From assembly GCA_965200005.1 (NCBI GenBank), contig OZ241331.1:2728001-2792000 (forward strand): DNA of 64,000 bases, read 5' to 3'. Positions within the stretch are counted from its first letter, which is position 1, and the number at the start of each line of letters is the position of its first letter. Below the pieces are notes generated by a model. It was not told the origin of the DNA. It made no database searches and saw only the letters and a list, made by a program, of their open reading frames with translations. This stretch comes from Aldehydirespirator sp965200005 (lineage in GTDB: Bacteria > Actinomycetota > Acidimicrobiia > Acidimicrobiales > Aldehydirespiratoraceae). Made by a program: the position numbers and the translations under genes. Of the stretch, positions 24,061 through 33,198 are shown in pieces.

Positions 24061-24500
24061 GACTCGAGATGCTGTTGCACCCAGCGACCAACAGGATCAT
24101 CGCCACCCGCGAGATGCCAGGCGTAGTGGGCGTGCAGGCACTTGACTCCGCGCCTGGTGCCGCCGACGCCCGCTGAGGGGCGCGGGCCCAGATGATCAGC
24201 AGGGATCGCAGCGTTACGTTCAACCGCATACCGCTGATGCGCCTCAGCCAACTCGCCAGCGTCAACTGCAGCTTCGGCGGCTCGCACCCCGCCTTGTGAT
24301 TCCAGGCGTCCCACGAGCCGGCGAAGTTGCGCATCAACAAGCCAGTACCGGGTCGGCATCGGTGTGCCGTCGTCAAGAAGCGGCTCGTTTTGGATCACGA
24401 CTGGAGCACCCGAGGCGTCACGCACAACAACTTCGAAGTCACACGCCGGCTCGCGGCCCAACAACCTGGCGACCTCACGCACATCTTGGGGGTCAGCCAA
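24057..24500 (-). CDS. DUF501 protein
   Basis: 147 residues. The family signature is at the C-terminus (RRGVKCLHAHYAWHL followed by AGGDDPVG), with the Cys and His residues that characterise DUF501. The N-terminal half contains FEVVVRDASGAPVVIQNEP and PTRYWLVD. The role is unknown; the gene is almost always next to ppx and the divIC-type divisome gene in Actinobacteria. Overlaps ppx by 4 bp. Confidence 0.9.
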   Translation of the reverse strand: MADPQDVREVARLLGREPACDFEVVVRDASGAPVVIQNEPLLDDGTPMPTRYWLVDAQLRRLVGRLESQGGVRAAEAAVDAGELAEAHQRYAVERNAAIPADHLGPRPSAGVGGTRRGVKCLHAHYAWHLAGGDDPVGRWVQQHLES

Positions 24501-24520
24501 CGCTAGGCACTACACCTATA

Positions 24521-25258
24521 TCAGGCGGCTGCAACAATCACGATGATCACGATGATGACGCCAACAACAAGCACCGGCACGACACGCTTCATCACCGAAC
24601 CACCCGCCACGGCCAGCAGATCAACAGCATCATCATCGCCGCTAGCAGGAGCAGACGCTGCGGACGCAGGTGCCGCTGGAGCACTCTGTGAGGCGCTCGA
24701 GGAGCCCTGAGCCTGGGCTGCGTTGCTGGAACTATCAGCGGAACTAGCCGATGGCGGAGGTGCTTCGCTTTGAACGTCAGCAGGCGGCTCGTCGCTTGAA
24801 GTGTCGGTCTGTTGCTCGTCGATCAGGGTTGCAAGGTTTTTGGCGAACTGGCCCATCAGCTTGCGGCTCACATCGCCCATCACGCCCCGGCCGAACTGGG
24901 CGACTTTGCCGGTGATCGTGAGCTTCGTGCTGACGTTTACCCTGGTTGAGGCTTCGCCTAGCGAATCGAGTTGCACTGTGATCTTGGCAGAAGCGTTGCC
25001 AGCCCCACGGGTGTCACGCCCGCTGGCTGACAGCACAAGACGGTGAGCATCCTCGTCGAGCTCTGAAAACTTTGCCTTGCCCTTGTATTGGGAGGTGACC
25101 GGGCCGACCTTGACCTTCACGACACCAAGGAACTGCTCACCATCAGTACCGGTGAGACACGCACCTGGCAGACAGGGAGCGATCTTTTCGACATCGGTCA
25201 ACACCGACCAGACCGTGTCAATCGCATGGGAAACCTCAAAGGAATCGTTCAAGTCCAT
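24521..25258 (-). CDS. coxG: CoxG-like protein (SRPBCC domain with C-terminal membrane anchor)
   Basis: 245 residues. The first 150 are a CoxG/SRPBCC domain (VWSVLTDVEKIAPCLPGACL; later KITGKVAQFGRG-type core). A Ser/Ala/Pro-rich linker (about 155-215) leads to one transmembrane helix at the extreme C-terminus (VVPVLVVGVIIVIIVIVAAA). In Oligotropha CoxG tethers CO dehydrogenase to the inner face of the membrane, and this architecture fits a similar anchoring role for a molybdenum hydroxylase. The gene overlaps mocA by 10 bp and ends the cox maturation cluster. Confidence 0.9.
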   Translation of the reverse strand: MDLNDSFEVSHAIDTVWSVLTDVEKIAPCLPGACLTGTDGEQFLGVVKVKVGPVTSQYKGKAKFSELDEDAHRLVLSASGRDTRGAGNASAKITVQLDSLGEASTRVNVSTKLTITGKVAQFGRGVMGDVSRKLMGQFAKNLATLIDEQQTDTSSDEPPADVQSEAPPPSASSADSSSNAAQAQGSSSASQSAPAAPASAASAPASGDDDAVDLLAVAGGSVMKRVVPVLVVGVIIVIIVIVAAA

Positions 25259-25848
25259 CGTTGCAAATCCTCCAAGGTGTCGACATCATCTGGATCGCCT
25301 TCGCAGGGTACCGGACGAACCAACTCCGGTCTCCGTCTCATCAGCGAACGTCCACCCTCGTCACCAGCTAGCGGCAGGTGACTCCACAAAGCAGCACCGA
25401 TCTTGACCGGTGGCATGCGCCGACCACCGAAGTCAGCGACCACTAGATCGCCATCGGTCGCGGCGACAGCCGCCCAGGCCGAAGCAGGCACACCTGGTTG
25501 ATCGCCGAGCCCAAACACCACGGCACGGTGACCTTGCGATCCTGCATATCCGATAGCAGCTGCTAGCGACGTCGCCTGCCCCTGCTGCCACGCCTCATTT
25601 TGCAGCACGGTCACATCTGTGGGCAGGACTTCAAGCAGATCAGCAGCACCCATCACAACGATCGTTTCATCGAGGTCCGCTTCGACAGCAGCATCAACTG
25701 CGTGGCGCACCATCGCCACTCCGTCGATCTCGCTCAACAACTTGTGTTTGCTGCCTAGAAACCTCGTGCCTGCACCTGCGGCGAGCACCGCAGCTGCCAC
25801 TCCGACCCGGCGTTCGCCCGCGGCATCGTGCTCCCAGTCTGTTCTCAT
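25249..25848 (-). CDS. mocA: Molybdenum cofactor cytidylyltransferase-like NTP transferase (MocA/CoxI-associated)
   Basis: 199 residues of the MobA-like glycosyltransferase-A fold. The nucleotide loop is LAAGAGTRF at 22-30 followed by KHKLL, and LGDQPGV at about 114-120 provides the metal-binding Asp. In molybdenum hydroxylase clusters this enzyme joins CMP to molybdopterin to form the MCD cofactor used by CoxL-type subunits. It lies 9 bp after xdhC and overlaps coxG. Confidence 0.88.
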   Translation of the reverse strand: MRTDWEHDAAGERRVGVAAAVLAAGAGTRFLGSKHKLLSEIDGVAMVRHAVDAAVEADLDETIVVMGAADLLEVLPTDVTVLQNEAWQQGQATSLAAAIGYAGSQGHRAVVFGLGDQPGVPASAWAAVAATDGDLVVADFGGRRMPPVKIGAALWSHLPLAGDEGGRSLMRRRPELVRPVPCEGDPDDVDTLEDLQRWT

Positions 25849-25857
25849 CGCGGGGGG

Positions 25858-26955
25858 TTAGTCGTGGATCGGGCCGGAGGTTTGCGATAGAGCCAGCGCA
25901 CCCCGACCCGTGCGCATGGCGATGATTTCAGAGGTAATAGAGATTGCTGTTTCTTCTGGGGTTGTTGCGCCGATGTCTAGGCCGATGGGTGAACGCAACC
26001 GTGCTAGTTCAGTGTCGCTCACACCTGCTGCCACCAGACGTTTTGTGCGATCGTCGTGGGTGCGGCGACTTCCCATCACACCGATGTAGCCAACATCGGT
26101 ACGCAACGCCGAGATGATTGCGGGAACATCGAACTTGGCGTCATGAGTTAATACACACACCGCGTCGCGGGGGCCCAGATCAGCGCCAACGGTGTCTAGG
26201 AGTTTGTCTGGCCACGACACCGTCACCTCATCTGCTGCCGGAAACCGACGCCTGGTGGCAAAGACCGCACGTGCGTCACAAACGGTTACGTGATAACCGA
26301 GCACTTTGGCGACCCGTGTGAGAGCTGCGGTGAAGTCCACCGCGCCAAATATCAGCATCCGGGGTGCCGGGGCGAACGACTCCACAAAAACCGAGACCTC
26401 TTGCCCGCGAATCTCACCATCCTGGGAGTATCGGCGGATCCCCGAACGTCCCGCCATCAACTCACCACGAGCGTCCCGCTTAACCGAGCGATCCAACCCA
26501 GGCGTGCCCAAAGAACCGATGCCGCTTCGACCGCCAGGACGCACCAGCATCTTGGCTCCAGTGCCCGGGCCCGAAACCACAGTCGCAAGCGCAGCCGGTG
26601 AGTCAGCAGCGAGATCCTCCGCCAGAGCATCATGCACTGGGTTCCAATCCAGCGGCTCGATGAACAAGTGGATCGTGCCACCACAAGTCAACCCGACCGC
26701 AAACGCTTCGTCGTCGCTGTAGCCAAACGTGACGATCCGCCGGTCACCGCTGGCGATCACATCTAGGAGCTCGGTTACAACGGCACCCTCAACACATCCA
26801 CCTGAGACTGAGCCGATGACCTCAGACTCCGCGGTGACAGCCATGGCAGCTCCCGGAGCGCGTGGCCCCGATCCCTCAAGATCGACGACACGTGCAATCC
26901 CGATCTGCTCGCCACCACGCTGCCAACGATCAAGGTCGCTGAGGATCTCTTTCAC
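25858..26955 (-). CDS. XdhC/CoxI family molybdenum hydroxylase maturation protein
   Basis: 365 residues. The N-terminal XdhC_CoxI domain (RAPGAAMAVT, GSVSGGCVEG, then TFGYSDDEAFAVGLTCGG, with the conserved Cys residues) is followed by a Rossmann-type XdhC_C domain (LIFGAVDFTAALTRVAKVLG; GVMGSRRTHDDR; IGLDIGATTPEETAISI). Such proteins bind the sulfurated Mo cofactor and insert it into the apo-hydroxylase. Its start overlaps the coxE stop by 4 bp. Confidence 0.92.
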   Translation of the reverse strand: MKEILSDLDRWQRGGEQIGIARVVDLEGSGPRAPGAAMAVTAESEVIGSVSGGCVEGAVVTELLDVIASGDRRIVTFGYSDDEAFAVGLTCGGTIHLFIEPLDWNPVHDALAEDLAADSPAALATVVSGPGTGAKMLVRPGGRSGIGSLGTPGLDRSVKRDARGELMAGRSGIRRYSQDGEIRGQEVSVFVESFAPAPRMLIFGAVDFTAALTRVAKVLGYHVTVCDARAVFATRRRFPAADEVTVSWPDKLLDTVGADLGPRDAVCVLTHDAKFDVPAIISALRTDVGYIGVMGSRRTHDDRTKRLVAAGVSDTELARLRSPIGLDIGATTPEETAISITSEIIAMRTGRGALALSQTSGPIHD

Positions 26956-28151
26956 GCAGCGTCTTCTATCAACACCGAAGCCCGCTCAGGCTGCGACCGC
27001 GAGCGTCGTGCGGGCGAGTCGGCACTCAGCACCAACTCGGCCAGCCGCTCGATCGACTCGAGGTTGTGTCCTTCCACGAAACTGTCAACGTATGGCAGAG
27101 CCGCCGCCATTCCCCTAGCTAGTGGTGCGTATCCCGGTGAGGCCTTGAGCGGGTTGACCCACACAACCCGGTGAGCCACCCGTGCTAGACGCTGCATCTG
27201 CTCAGACATAACCGCCGGATCACCACGATCCCAACCATCTGAGAGGATCACCACCAGAGCGCCACGAGCCATACCTCGACAACCCCAGTCGTCGTTGAAG
27301 CGACCAATGCCGGCACCCAAACGGGTGCCCCCACTCCAGTCCAGCACAGCCGAAGCGGCGGCACGCATAGCCCGGTCGGGATCACGAGACGAGAGCTCAC
27401 GGGTTAGGCGAGTCAGGCGAGTCCCGAGCGCAAACGCCTCTACCTTGCTGCGTCCCGCCACTGCCGCATACAGCAGCCGCAGCAGCGCCCGGGCATAACG
27501 TTCCATCGAACCGGACACATCCAGCAGCATCACCAGTCGTCTGGGCCCCCAGGAGTTGACCCGGCGATGCATACGCACCGACTCACCCCCCGCACGCATC
27601 GCAGCACGTACTGTTCGCCGCACATCGGGGCGGCCCCGACACGAACGGCTGGGTCGCTGACGCCGGCTCGGCCGGGTGGGGCTCTGCCAGCGGATGCGTT
27701 GCATCAGGCGGCGAGCCTCAGCAAGTTCGTCGTCGCTGTAGTCGGCAAAGTCCTTCTGGGCGAGCGTTTCGGTGGCGCTGTAGCGCACCGTTATGGCATC
27801 ACCGGCGAGGTCTTCCTCCTCGGCGTTATCAGGGTCGTCAACATCATCAGCATCGGTCTGCAACAACACGGGAACGCTCACAGCCGCGACTGGGCCTTCG
27901 GTGCCATAGGGCTCACCGCACCAATACGTAGCGAAGATTGCGTCGTATAGGCCGATGTCTTCTGCGTCGTGGACTAGCGAAGCACGGCCCGCCCAGTACA
28001 GCGAGGAGCGGCTTGTGACATCGCACACTCCCAGAGCTTCGACATACAGCAACGAAGAGGTGAGCGAAACTTCAAGACCCCCACGTCGCAGTGCGGATAC
28101 AAACCCGACAGCAGCATCAACCGGGTCGGGGCTGCTCATGCCCTCACTCAT
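26952..28151 (-). CDS. coxE: CoxE-like von Willebrand factor A protein
   Basis: 399 residues. The C-terminal half is a VWA domain with an intact MIDAS motif D211-V-S-G-S-M216; the Thr in SGGTRLG and the Asp in LSDGWDRGD complete the metal site. The N-terminal half is acidic around 98-118 and then strongly Arg rich at 152-182, as usual in this family. CoxE works with the CoxD AAA+ ATPase in building the CuMo or Mo active site of CO dehydrogenase-type hydroxylases. Overlaps xdhC by 4 bp; 3 bp from coxD. Confidence 0.92.
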   Translation of the reverse strand: MSEGMSSPDPVDAAVGFVSALRRGGLEVSLTSSLLYVEALGVCDVTSRSSLYWAGRASLVHDAEDIGLYDAIFATYWCGEPYGTEGPVAAVSVPVLLQTDADDVDDPDNAEEEDLAGDAITVRYSATETLAQKDFADYSDDELAEARRLMQRIRWQSPTRPSRRQRPSRSCRGRPDVRRTVRAAMRAGGESVRMHRRVNSWGPRRLVMLLDVSGSMERYARALLRLLYAAVAGRSKVEAFALGTRLTRLTRELSSRDPDRAMRAAASAVLDWSGGTRLGAGIGRFNDDWGCRGMARGALVVILSDGWDRGDPAVMSEQMQRLARVAHRVVWVNPLKASPGYAPLARGMAAALPYVDSFVEGHNLESIERLAELVLSADSPARRSRSQPERASVLIEDAA

Positions 28152-28154
28152 GCC

Positions 28155-29096
28155 TCATGGGTGTGACGCGGCGACGGCATCAGCAACGACCGCTCCAATG
28201 CCGTGCTCGTTCACCCGGTCACGATCCTCGCGATACTTGAGCAGGGCTCCGATAGCGGCCGAAGCGTTGGTGGCATCAAGCGTTGCACCACCAAGCAGGT
28301 TCAAAGCCCGTGCCCAGTCGATGGTTTCGGCAACTCCCGGAGGCTTGTATAAGCCCATCTTGCGGACGGTGGCTGCGGCATGTGCCACCTGGGTAGCTAA
28401 CGAAAGCGCCACCTCGGGTGCTCGCAGCCTGATGATCTGTGCTTCACGTTTCGCACCGGGATGGGTCACCCAGTGATACAGGCAACGACGCTTCAGGGCG
28501 TCATGGAGGTCACGGGTGCGGTTTGAGGTAATGACAACGACTGGCGGTTCAACCGCGGCGAAAGTGCCAAGCTCGGGAACGGTGATCGAGTAGTCCGAGA
28601 GCACCTCAAGCAGGAACGCTTCAAACTCGTCATCTGCACGATCCACCTCATCTACAAGCAGCACCGGAACGGGCCCCTCGGTTGCTTCGATGGCTTCAAG
28701 CAGCGGTCGCCGGATCAGGAACCGTTCGCCATACAGCTCGGCACCGATGCGCTTCTCATCTTCTTGGTGGGCCCGCCCAGTGGCCTCAATCGTGCGCAAA
28801 TGCAACAGTTGGCGCGCATAGTCCCATTCGTAAACGGCTTGAGCAGCGTCGATGCCCTCATAGCACTGCAGCCGGATGAGACGCCCACCACTCCAGTCGG
28901 CAAGCACCCGTGCGACTTCGGTCTTGCCGACTCCAGGTTCGCCTTCAAGCAACAGGGGGCGACGCAAGCGAAGCGACAGATACACCGCTGTCGCTAGGGC
29001 TTCATCGGGCAGGTAGGAGTGGCCTCGCAGCCCCTCAATTACATCAGTGACGCTGGCAACGCCACGCAAGTCGCTGCTAGGCACCCGACCGAGCAT
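28155..29096 (-). CDS. coxD: CoxD-like MoxR-family AAA+ ATPase
   Basis: 313 residues. Walker A GEPGVGKTE at 52-60, Walker B VLLVDEVDRADDEFE, sensor-1 VITSNRTRDLHDALKRRC with an arginine-finger region. MoxR ATPases act as chaperones that remodel metalloenzymes together with a VWA partner, here CoxE directly downstream. In carboxydotrophs CoxD supports sulfuration of the Mo centre. First gene of the cluster coxD-coxE-xdhC-mocA-coxG; AGGGG precedes the ATG by 4 nt. Confidence 0.93.
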   Translation of the reverse strand: MLGRVPSSDLRGVASVTDVIEGLRGHSYLPDEALATAVYLSLRLRRPLLLEGEPGVGKTEVARVLADWSGGRLIRLQCYEGIDAAQAVYEWDYARQLLHLRTIEATGRAHQEDEKRIGAELYGERFLIRRPLLEAIEATEGPVPVLLVDEVDRADDEFEAFLLEVLSDYSITVPELGTFAAVEPPVVVITSNRTRDLHDALKRRCLYHWVTHPGAKREAQIIRLRAPEVALSLATQVAHAAATVRKMGLYKPPGVAETIDWARALNLLGGATLDATNASAAIGALLKYREDRDRVNEHGIGAVVADAVAASHP

Positions 29097-29199
29097 AGGC
29101 CCCTAGTTGCAAACCGAAATCAGGCACTGCAACTTGTCAGCCAAGCAGGGCATCAACCCCTCTAAGTGAATGGTCTGAGGTGAGCAGATCGAAAGAGCG

Positions 29200-29601
29200 C
29201 TAAGCAAAGTATGAAGTCAGACCATTCGCCAGGTATTCGGGTGTGCGGGTTGGTTTGCCTGCGGAGTCACAGATTGCGGCTCGCACAATCTGGTTGGCCA
29301 CGAGTTGATCGCCCTTGTACATCCGCTGGCGCCAGCGTGACGACGCTCGGCGCATCTCCAACACGTCAGTACGAACCTCGACCACATCACCGGCATGAAC
29401 CGACCGCAGAAACGATGTCTCGATGCGATTCACCACGAAGCGGCAACCCCGCTGATCAAGGCTCTCGAGATCGAGCCCAGCCTCTTCAAGCAACTCAATC
29501 CGTGCCGTCTCGAAATACTGGACAAACACGGAATGGTTGAGGTGGCCATACGGGTCAAGTTCGTAGAAGCGAACCTTCACCTTGCAACGATGCGCTGCCA
29601 T
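29200..29601 (-). CDS. Acyl-CoA thioesterase (4HBT, YbgC-like)
   Basis: 133 residues of hot-dog fold. The segment with YELDPYGHLNHSVFVQYFETAR carries the catalytic Asp and the HLNH signature of the 4-hydroxybenzoyl-CoA thioesterase/YbgC group. It hydrolyses acyl-CoA thioesters; chain-length preference unknown. It starts 13 bp after divIC, so it probably shares the eno-divIC transcript, and it separates that pair from the cox cluster. Confidence 0.9.
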   Translation of the reverse strand: MAAHRCKVKVRFYELDPYGHLNHSVFVQYFETARIELLEEAGLDLESLDQRGCRFVVNRIETSFLRSVHAGDVVEVRTDVLEMRRASSRWRQRMYKGDQLVANQIVRAAICDSAGKPTRTPEYLANGLTSYFA

Positions 29602-29614
29602 CTAGCTTTCCCAG

Positions 29615-29923
29615 CTAGCCAGGCGTCGGTTGAGCCAAACAACCCGTAAGGCCCAGGACGGCGTATACCTCGGTGCCGGGTTCCACATACGGCCCGAAAC
29701 ACAGGGCCGCTTGACGCACGGCCTCGGGACTGGTGCGGCGTGCTATCTCGCCCTCCCAAGCGGTGATCTGAGCGTCAAGCTCATCTGCAGTCTGTTCGGC
29801 CTCGACACGTTGCCTGTTCTGATCAAACCAGGTGCGCACCGATGAGGCACCCAGAAACGCTGCCGCCACGAACAACCCGAGCACCAGCACAACGCCCAGT
29901 GCAACCTTCGTTAAGCGACGCAT
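29615..29923 (-). CDS. divIC: Septum formation initiator (FtsB/DivIC family)
   Basis: 102 residues: one N-terminal transmembrane helix (about 7-28), a coiled coil rich in Glu/Gln (about 33-60) and a short C-terminal region with the conserved RRTSPEAVRQAALCFG and PYVEPGTEVYAV segments. FtsB/DivIC bridges divisome proteins at the septum. The start codon overlaps the eno stop by 1 bp, the usual actinobacterial eno-divIC coupling. Confidence 0.9.
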   Translation of the reverse strand: MRRLTKVALGVVLVLGLFVAAAFLGASSVRTWFDQNRQRVEAEQTADELDAQITAWEGEIARRTSPEAVRQAALCFGPYVEPGTEVYAVLGLTGCLAQPTPG

Positions 29924-31260
29924 CAGTTGGCCGCCAGGTAGGGAGTCGTCATGGCAGTGAGAGCCTCCGGTTGTGCGTTACCAGCGGCGGGAGCCAGCGC
30001 AGCACCACCCCGGAAGCGGGCTGACTCGCCTAACTGTTCCTCAATCCGTAACAGCTGGTTGTATTTGGCAACCCGGTCGCTGCGAGCCGGCGCACCCGTT
30101 TTGATCTGCCCGCAGTTAGTCGCTACTGCAAGATCAGCGATGGTGGTGTCTTCGGTCTCGCCGCTGCGATGAGACATCACCGCCGTGTAGCCCGAACGCA
30201 GAGCCATCTCAACGCACTGCAGCGTCTCGGTTAGGGTGCCGATCTGGTTGACTTTGACAAGGATCGAGTTAGCGACCTTGCTGGTGATGCCCCGAGCGAA
30301 TCGTTGCGGGTTGGTCACGAAAATGTCGTCTCCTACGAGTTGAGTGCGCGAACCCAGGGCATCGGTGAGTTCTGCCCAGCCCTGCCAGTCTTCTTCGGCC
30401 ATCCCATCTTCGATCGAGACAACCGGATTCTCGTCACACATCTTGGTTAGGGCTTCGACCATCTCTGTGGGCGTGAGGCTGCGCCCCTCACCAGCAAGCT
30501 CGTAGCGATCATCAGCAAAGAACTCCGTGGAAGCGACATCAAGCGCGAGCCCAACGTCATCACCTAGCACCAACCCGGCCCGCTCAATTGCCTCAGCGAG
30601 CAGGTCAAGGGCTTCGGCGTTGGAGGACAGATCTGGAGCGAAACCACCCTCATCGCCGATGCCGGTGGAGAGTCCTCGGGACTTGAGCACCGAAGCGAGA
30701 GAGTGATAGATGCTCACGCCCCACTCGAGCGCTTCGGAGTAGGAGACCGCGCCGACTGGCACAACCATGAACTCCTGGAAATCGAGATTGTTGTCTGCAT
30801 GAGCGCCGCCGTTGATGACATTGAGCATCGGCACCGGCAGAACATGTGCGTTTGCGCCACCCACAAGACGCCACAGCGGCATGCCAACCTCTACTGCAGC
30901 AGCATGCGCGTTGGCAAGCGACACTCCCAGGATCGCGTTGGCACCGAGACGGCCTTTGACGTCGGTGCCGTCGGCTGCTACCAAAGCCGAATCAACAGCA
31001 CGCTGATCAAGCGCTTCGAGTCCGATCACAGCGTTAGCAAGCTCGCCTGTGGCGTTTGCGACGGCGTTTCTGGTACCACGCCCGGAGAGCCGGTTGCCGC
31101 CGTCGCGCAACTCGATCGCCTCGAACGCACCCGTCGAAGCGCCCGATGGAACGATGGCACGCCCTGTTGCACCCGATGCGAGCGAGACCTCAACTTCGAC
31201 CGTGGGATTGCCCCGGGAGTCAAACACCTCCCGGGCGCGCACTAAGTCGATCAAACTCAC
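29923..31260 (-). CDS. eno: Enolase
   Basis: 445 residues. Converts 2-phosphoglycerate to phosphoenolpyruvate in glycolysis. Seen: the N-terminal AREVFDSRGNPTVEVEV, PSGASTGAFEAIELRD, the metal-binding EFMVVPVGA, SIEDGMAEEDW, DDIFVTNP, the catalytic Lys in ILVKVNQIGTL, and the signature SHRSGETEDTTIADLAVAT. I chose GTG 31260 because GGAGG lies 7 nt before it; the open frame to 31374 is Arg rich and unrelated to enolases. A C-terminal tail of about 25 residues exceeds the usual length. Confidence 0.97.
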   Translation of the reverse strand: MSLIDLVRAREVFDSRGNPTVEVEVSLASGATGRAIVPSGASTGAFEAIELRDGGNRLSGRGTRNAVANATGELANAVIGLEALDQRAVDSALVAADGTDVKGRLGANAILGVSLANAHAAAVEVGMPLWRLVGGANAHVLPVPMLNVINGGAHADNNLDFQEFMVVPVGAVSYSEALEWGVSIYHSLASVLKSRGLSTGIGDEGGFAPDLSSNAEALDLLAEAIERAGLVLGDDVGLALDVASTEFFADDRYELAGEGRSLTPTEMVEALTKMCDENPVVSIEDGMAEEDWQGWAELTDALGSRTQLVGDDIFVTNPQRFARGITSKVANSILVKVNQIGTLTETLQCVEMALRSGYTAVMSHRSGETEDTTIADLAVATNCGQIKTGAPARSDRVAKYNQLLRIEEQLGESARFRGGAALAPAAGNAQPEALTAMTTPYLAAN

Positions 31261-31335
31261 CGTCGAACCTCCGTTAGCCGACGTTGCCGCACGCGTGACG
31301 CGACATCGCTGACGGGCGCCGCCCCGCCCGGGCCT

Positions 31336-31358
31336 CGGCGTCCGTCGGTGGGACGCCG
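31336..31358 (-). terminator. Hairpin between mazG and eno, possible terminator
   Basis: CGGCGTCC-N7-GGACGCCG, a perfect 8-bp GC-rich stem, lies 38 bp after the mazG stop and 75 bp before the eno start. No T-tract follows on the minus strand, so it could be Rho-assisted or only a processing site. Confidence 0.4.
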
Positions 31359-31395
31359 AAGGGTACCGCATCACCTCTGCGCAATGGGGGATGCT

Positions 31396-32223
31396 CTACA
31401 GCGCCTGTTCCTGGCGGTCCTCGCCTTGCTTGCGTTGCTGGTGTTGCTCGCGTTGCTCGAGTTCCTTGCGACGAAAGCCCGCTTCGGCACGCTCAGTAGC
31501 GCCTCGCAGGGCATCCTCAGGATCAAGCGAGAGACGGCGAGCTACATCCACCACCGAAACCAACACCTCGCCCAGTAACTCTTCGCTCGGCTCAGTAGCG
31601 AGGCGTGCGAGATCAACCGCCGCTTGCTCACAAACAGCACCCGTCGCAGAGTCACTTGTCAACCCGGCTGCACCGGCACGCTTAAGCACCTTGACGCTTC
31701 GAAGCAATGCCGGCAGGGTCGCAGAGATGCCGTCCATCGTGGACTGGCGCCCCTTTTCTGCTTGCTTGATCACATCCCAGCGAGAACGGACCTCATCAGC
31801 GTTGGCTGCCTCTACATCGCCAAACACGTGCGGGTGACGACCGACAAGCTTGTCATGCACACTCCGTGCGACGTCACCCAGAGTGAAGGCGTCACGCTCA
31901 GCAGCCAGCAAAGACTGGAACCACACCTGATAGAGCAAGTCGCCGAGCTCTTCGCAGAGCCGCTCATCAAGATCGGCCGACGCAGCTTCAAGATCACCCG
32001 ACACTGCACCAGCGTCCATAGAGCCCGTCGTCGATGGATCAACCTCGCTGGCCACGACCGCCATCTCGTCGAGAACCTCAAGGGTCTCGTAAGTCTCCTC
32101 TAGTAGGTGGCGCCGCAGCGATACATGAGTTTGTTCGCGATCCCAGGGACATTCCGCCCGTAACACCCGTACCAGCGTGTCAAAGCGCGCCAGTTCAGCA
32201 ACCAGGGAGTCCGAGTTGCTCAT
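31396..32223 (-). CDS. mazG: Nucleoside triphosphate pyrophosphohydrolase MazG
   Basis: 275 residues. The N-terminal MazG domain has the expected CPWDREQTHVSL opening, the EETYETLEVLDE helix and the EELGDLLYQVWF helix that hold Mg. It hydrolyses non-canonical NTPs to monophosphates. A second, degenerate MazG-like helix pair (EELLGEVLVSVVDVARRL) sits in the C-terminal half, followed by a Gln/Glu-rich tail encoded by low-complexity DNA. It lies 6 bp after the peptidyl-prolyl isomerase gene in the mfd operon. Confidence 0.93.
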   Translation of the reverse strand: MSNSDSLVAELARFDTLVRVLRAECPWDREQTHVSLRRHLLEETYETLEVLDEMAVVASEVDPSTTGSMDAGAVSGDLEAASADLDERLCEELGDLLYQVWFQSLLAAERDAFTLGDVARSVHDKLVGRHPHVFGDVEAANADEVRSRWDVIKQAEKGRQSTMDGISATLPALLRSVKVLKRAGAAGLTSDSATGAVCEQAAVDLARLATEPSEELLGEVLVSVVDVARRLSLDPEDALRGATERAEAGFRRKELEQREQHQQRKQGEDRQEQAL

Positions 32224-32229
32224 GTGGGC

Positions 32230-33198
32230 CTAACTGGGTGCCTCAAGCACGACCTGCATCTGCTCGGGATGCCAGTACCCGTAGCGTTCATTCACCTTCA
32301 CACGATCGAGCCACTCCTGGGCCACAACTTCCTCGGTGGCCGACACGAACTCCTCAAGATGGAGCTGCGCCCTCGCCTCTTCCAGCGTGGTCACCTGGTG
32401 GAAAGCTTCATGCAGCATCTCTGATAGCGCAGCCTCATCAAGTTGCGGATGATGCTCTGGGGTCGCCGGGCCGTTGCTGTGAACCTCGATCACATGGAAG
32501 CCAAATGAACTCTGGGCAACCACCAGCTCGCCGGCCTCCGCTGCGTACCCCGCCTGTTCGAAGGGCTCCACAAAAGTGCCTTCCACTACGCATCCAAGCT
32601 CGCCACCAACTGCGGCACTGGACTCATCGAGCGAGAACTCCAATGCCAGAGCCTCAAACACTTCACCCGCACCTAAACGAGCGATTACCTCCTCGACCTG
32701 ATCAGGCGTCCCCACCAGGATGTGGCGAGAACACAGATGACGCAGCTCCTCGGGATCGAGATCCTCAGCCCTCGCTTGCGCCAGTGCCCACTCATTGACA
32801 GCGGCCACGATCGCTTGCTGGTGAACCAAGACATCACTTCCGGCTGCATCGGGATCAAAAGTGGGATCACCTGTCGTCATCCGCGACAACGCATCCGTCT
32901 CGTGCTGTGCAGTCACCGACACGCCCCGGTCGGCCATCGCCTGCTCGAACAGGGAGAAGTAGATCCAGAAGTTGAGCCAGTTGGCGGCCTCGGTTCGATC
33001 TGCTGTCGGGTTGCCCTCAGGGGTAGCTAGATACTCGTTGAGATCTTCAACGCTGTAGCTCACATCTCCGACCTGTGCCGCAAACTCGCCGTCCTGGCTA
33101 CAAGCGGCCAACCCGACCGATGCCGCTACCGCGAGCAATATCCACCTAAACACTCTTGAAGCCAAACTCAGGCGTCGCGCAGATCGCTGTTCGGTCAC
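32230..33198 (-). CDS. PpiC/SurA-type peptidyl-prolyl isomerase lipoprotein
   Basis: 322 residues. A lipoprotein signal peptide with lipobox GLAAC puts the acylated Cys at 33. A SurA/PrsA-like helical N-terminal chaperone region follows, with a rotamase (parvulin) core at about 155-245 (RHILVGTPDQVEEVIARLGA, FSLDESSAAVGGELG, and the QSSFGFHVIEV closing strand). It would assist folding of secreted proteins on the outer face of the membrane. GTG start overlaps the mfd stop by 3 bp. In the equivalent actinobacterial block a SurA-like lipoprotein gene is also found near mfd-mazG-eno. Confidence 0.9.
   Translation of the reverse strand: MTEQRSARRLSLASRVFRWILLAVAASVGLAACSQDGEFAAQVGDVSYSVEDLNEYLATPEGNPTADRTEAANWLNFWIYFSLFEQAMADRGVSVTAQHETDALSRMTTGDPTFDPDAAGSDVLVHQQAIVAAVNEWALAQARAEDLDPEELRHLCSRHILVGTPDQVEEVIARLGAGEVFEALALEFSLDESSAAVGGELGCVVEGTFVEPFEQAGYAAEAGELVVAQSSFGFHVIEVHSNGPATPEHHPQLDEAALSEMLHEAFHQVTTLEEARAQLHLEEFVSATEEVVAQEWLDRVKVNERYGYWHPEQMQVVLEAPS

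Noticed and set aside
31261..31374. N-terminal extension of enolase
   Set aside because: Arg-rich, unlike any enolase, and GGAGG sits correctly before GTG 31260.
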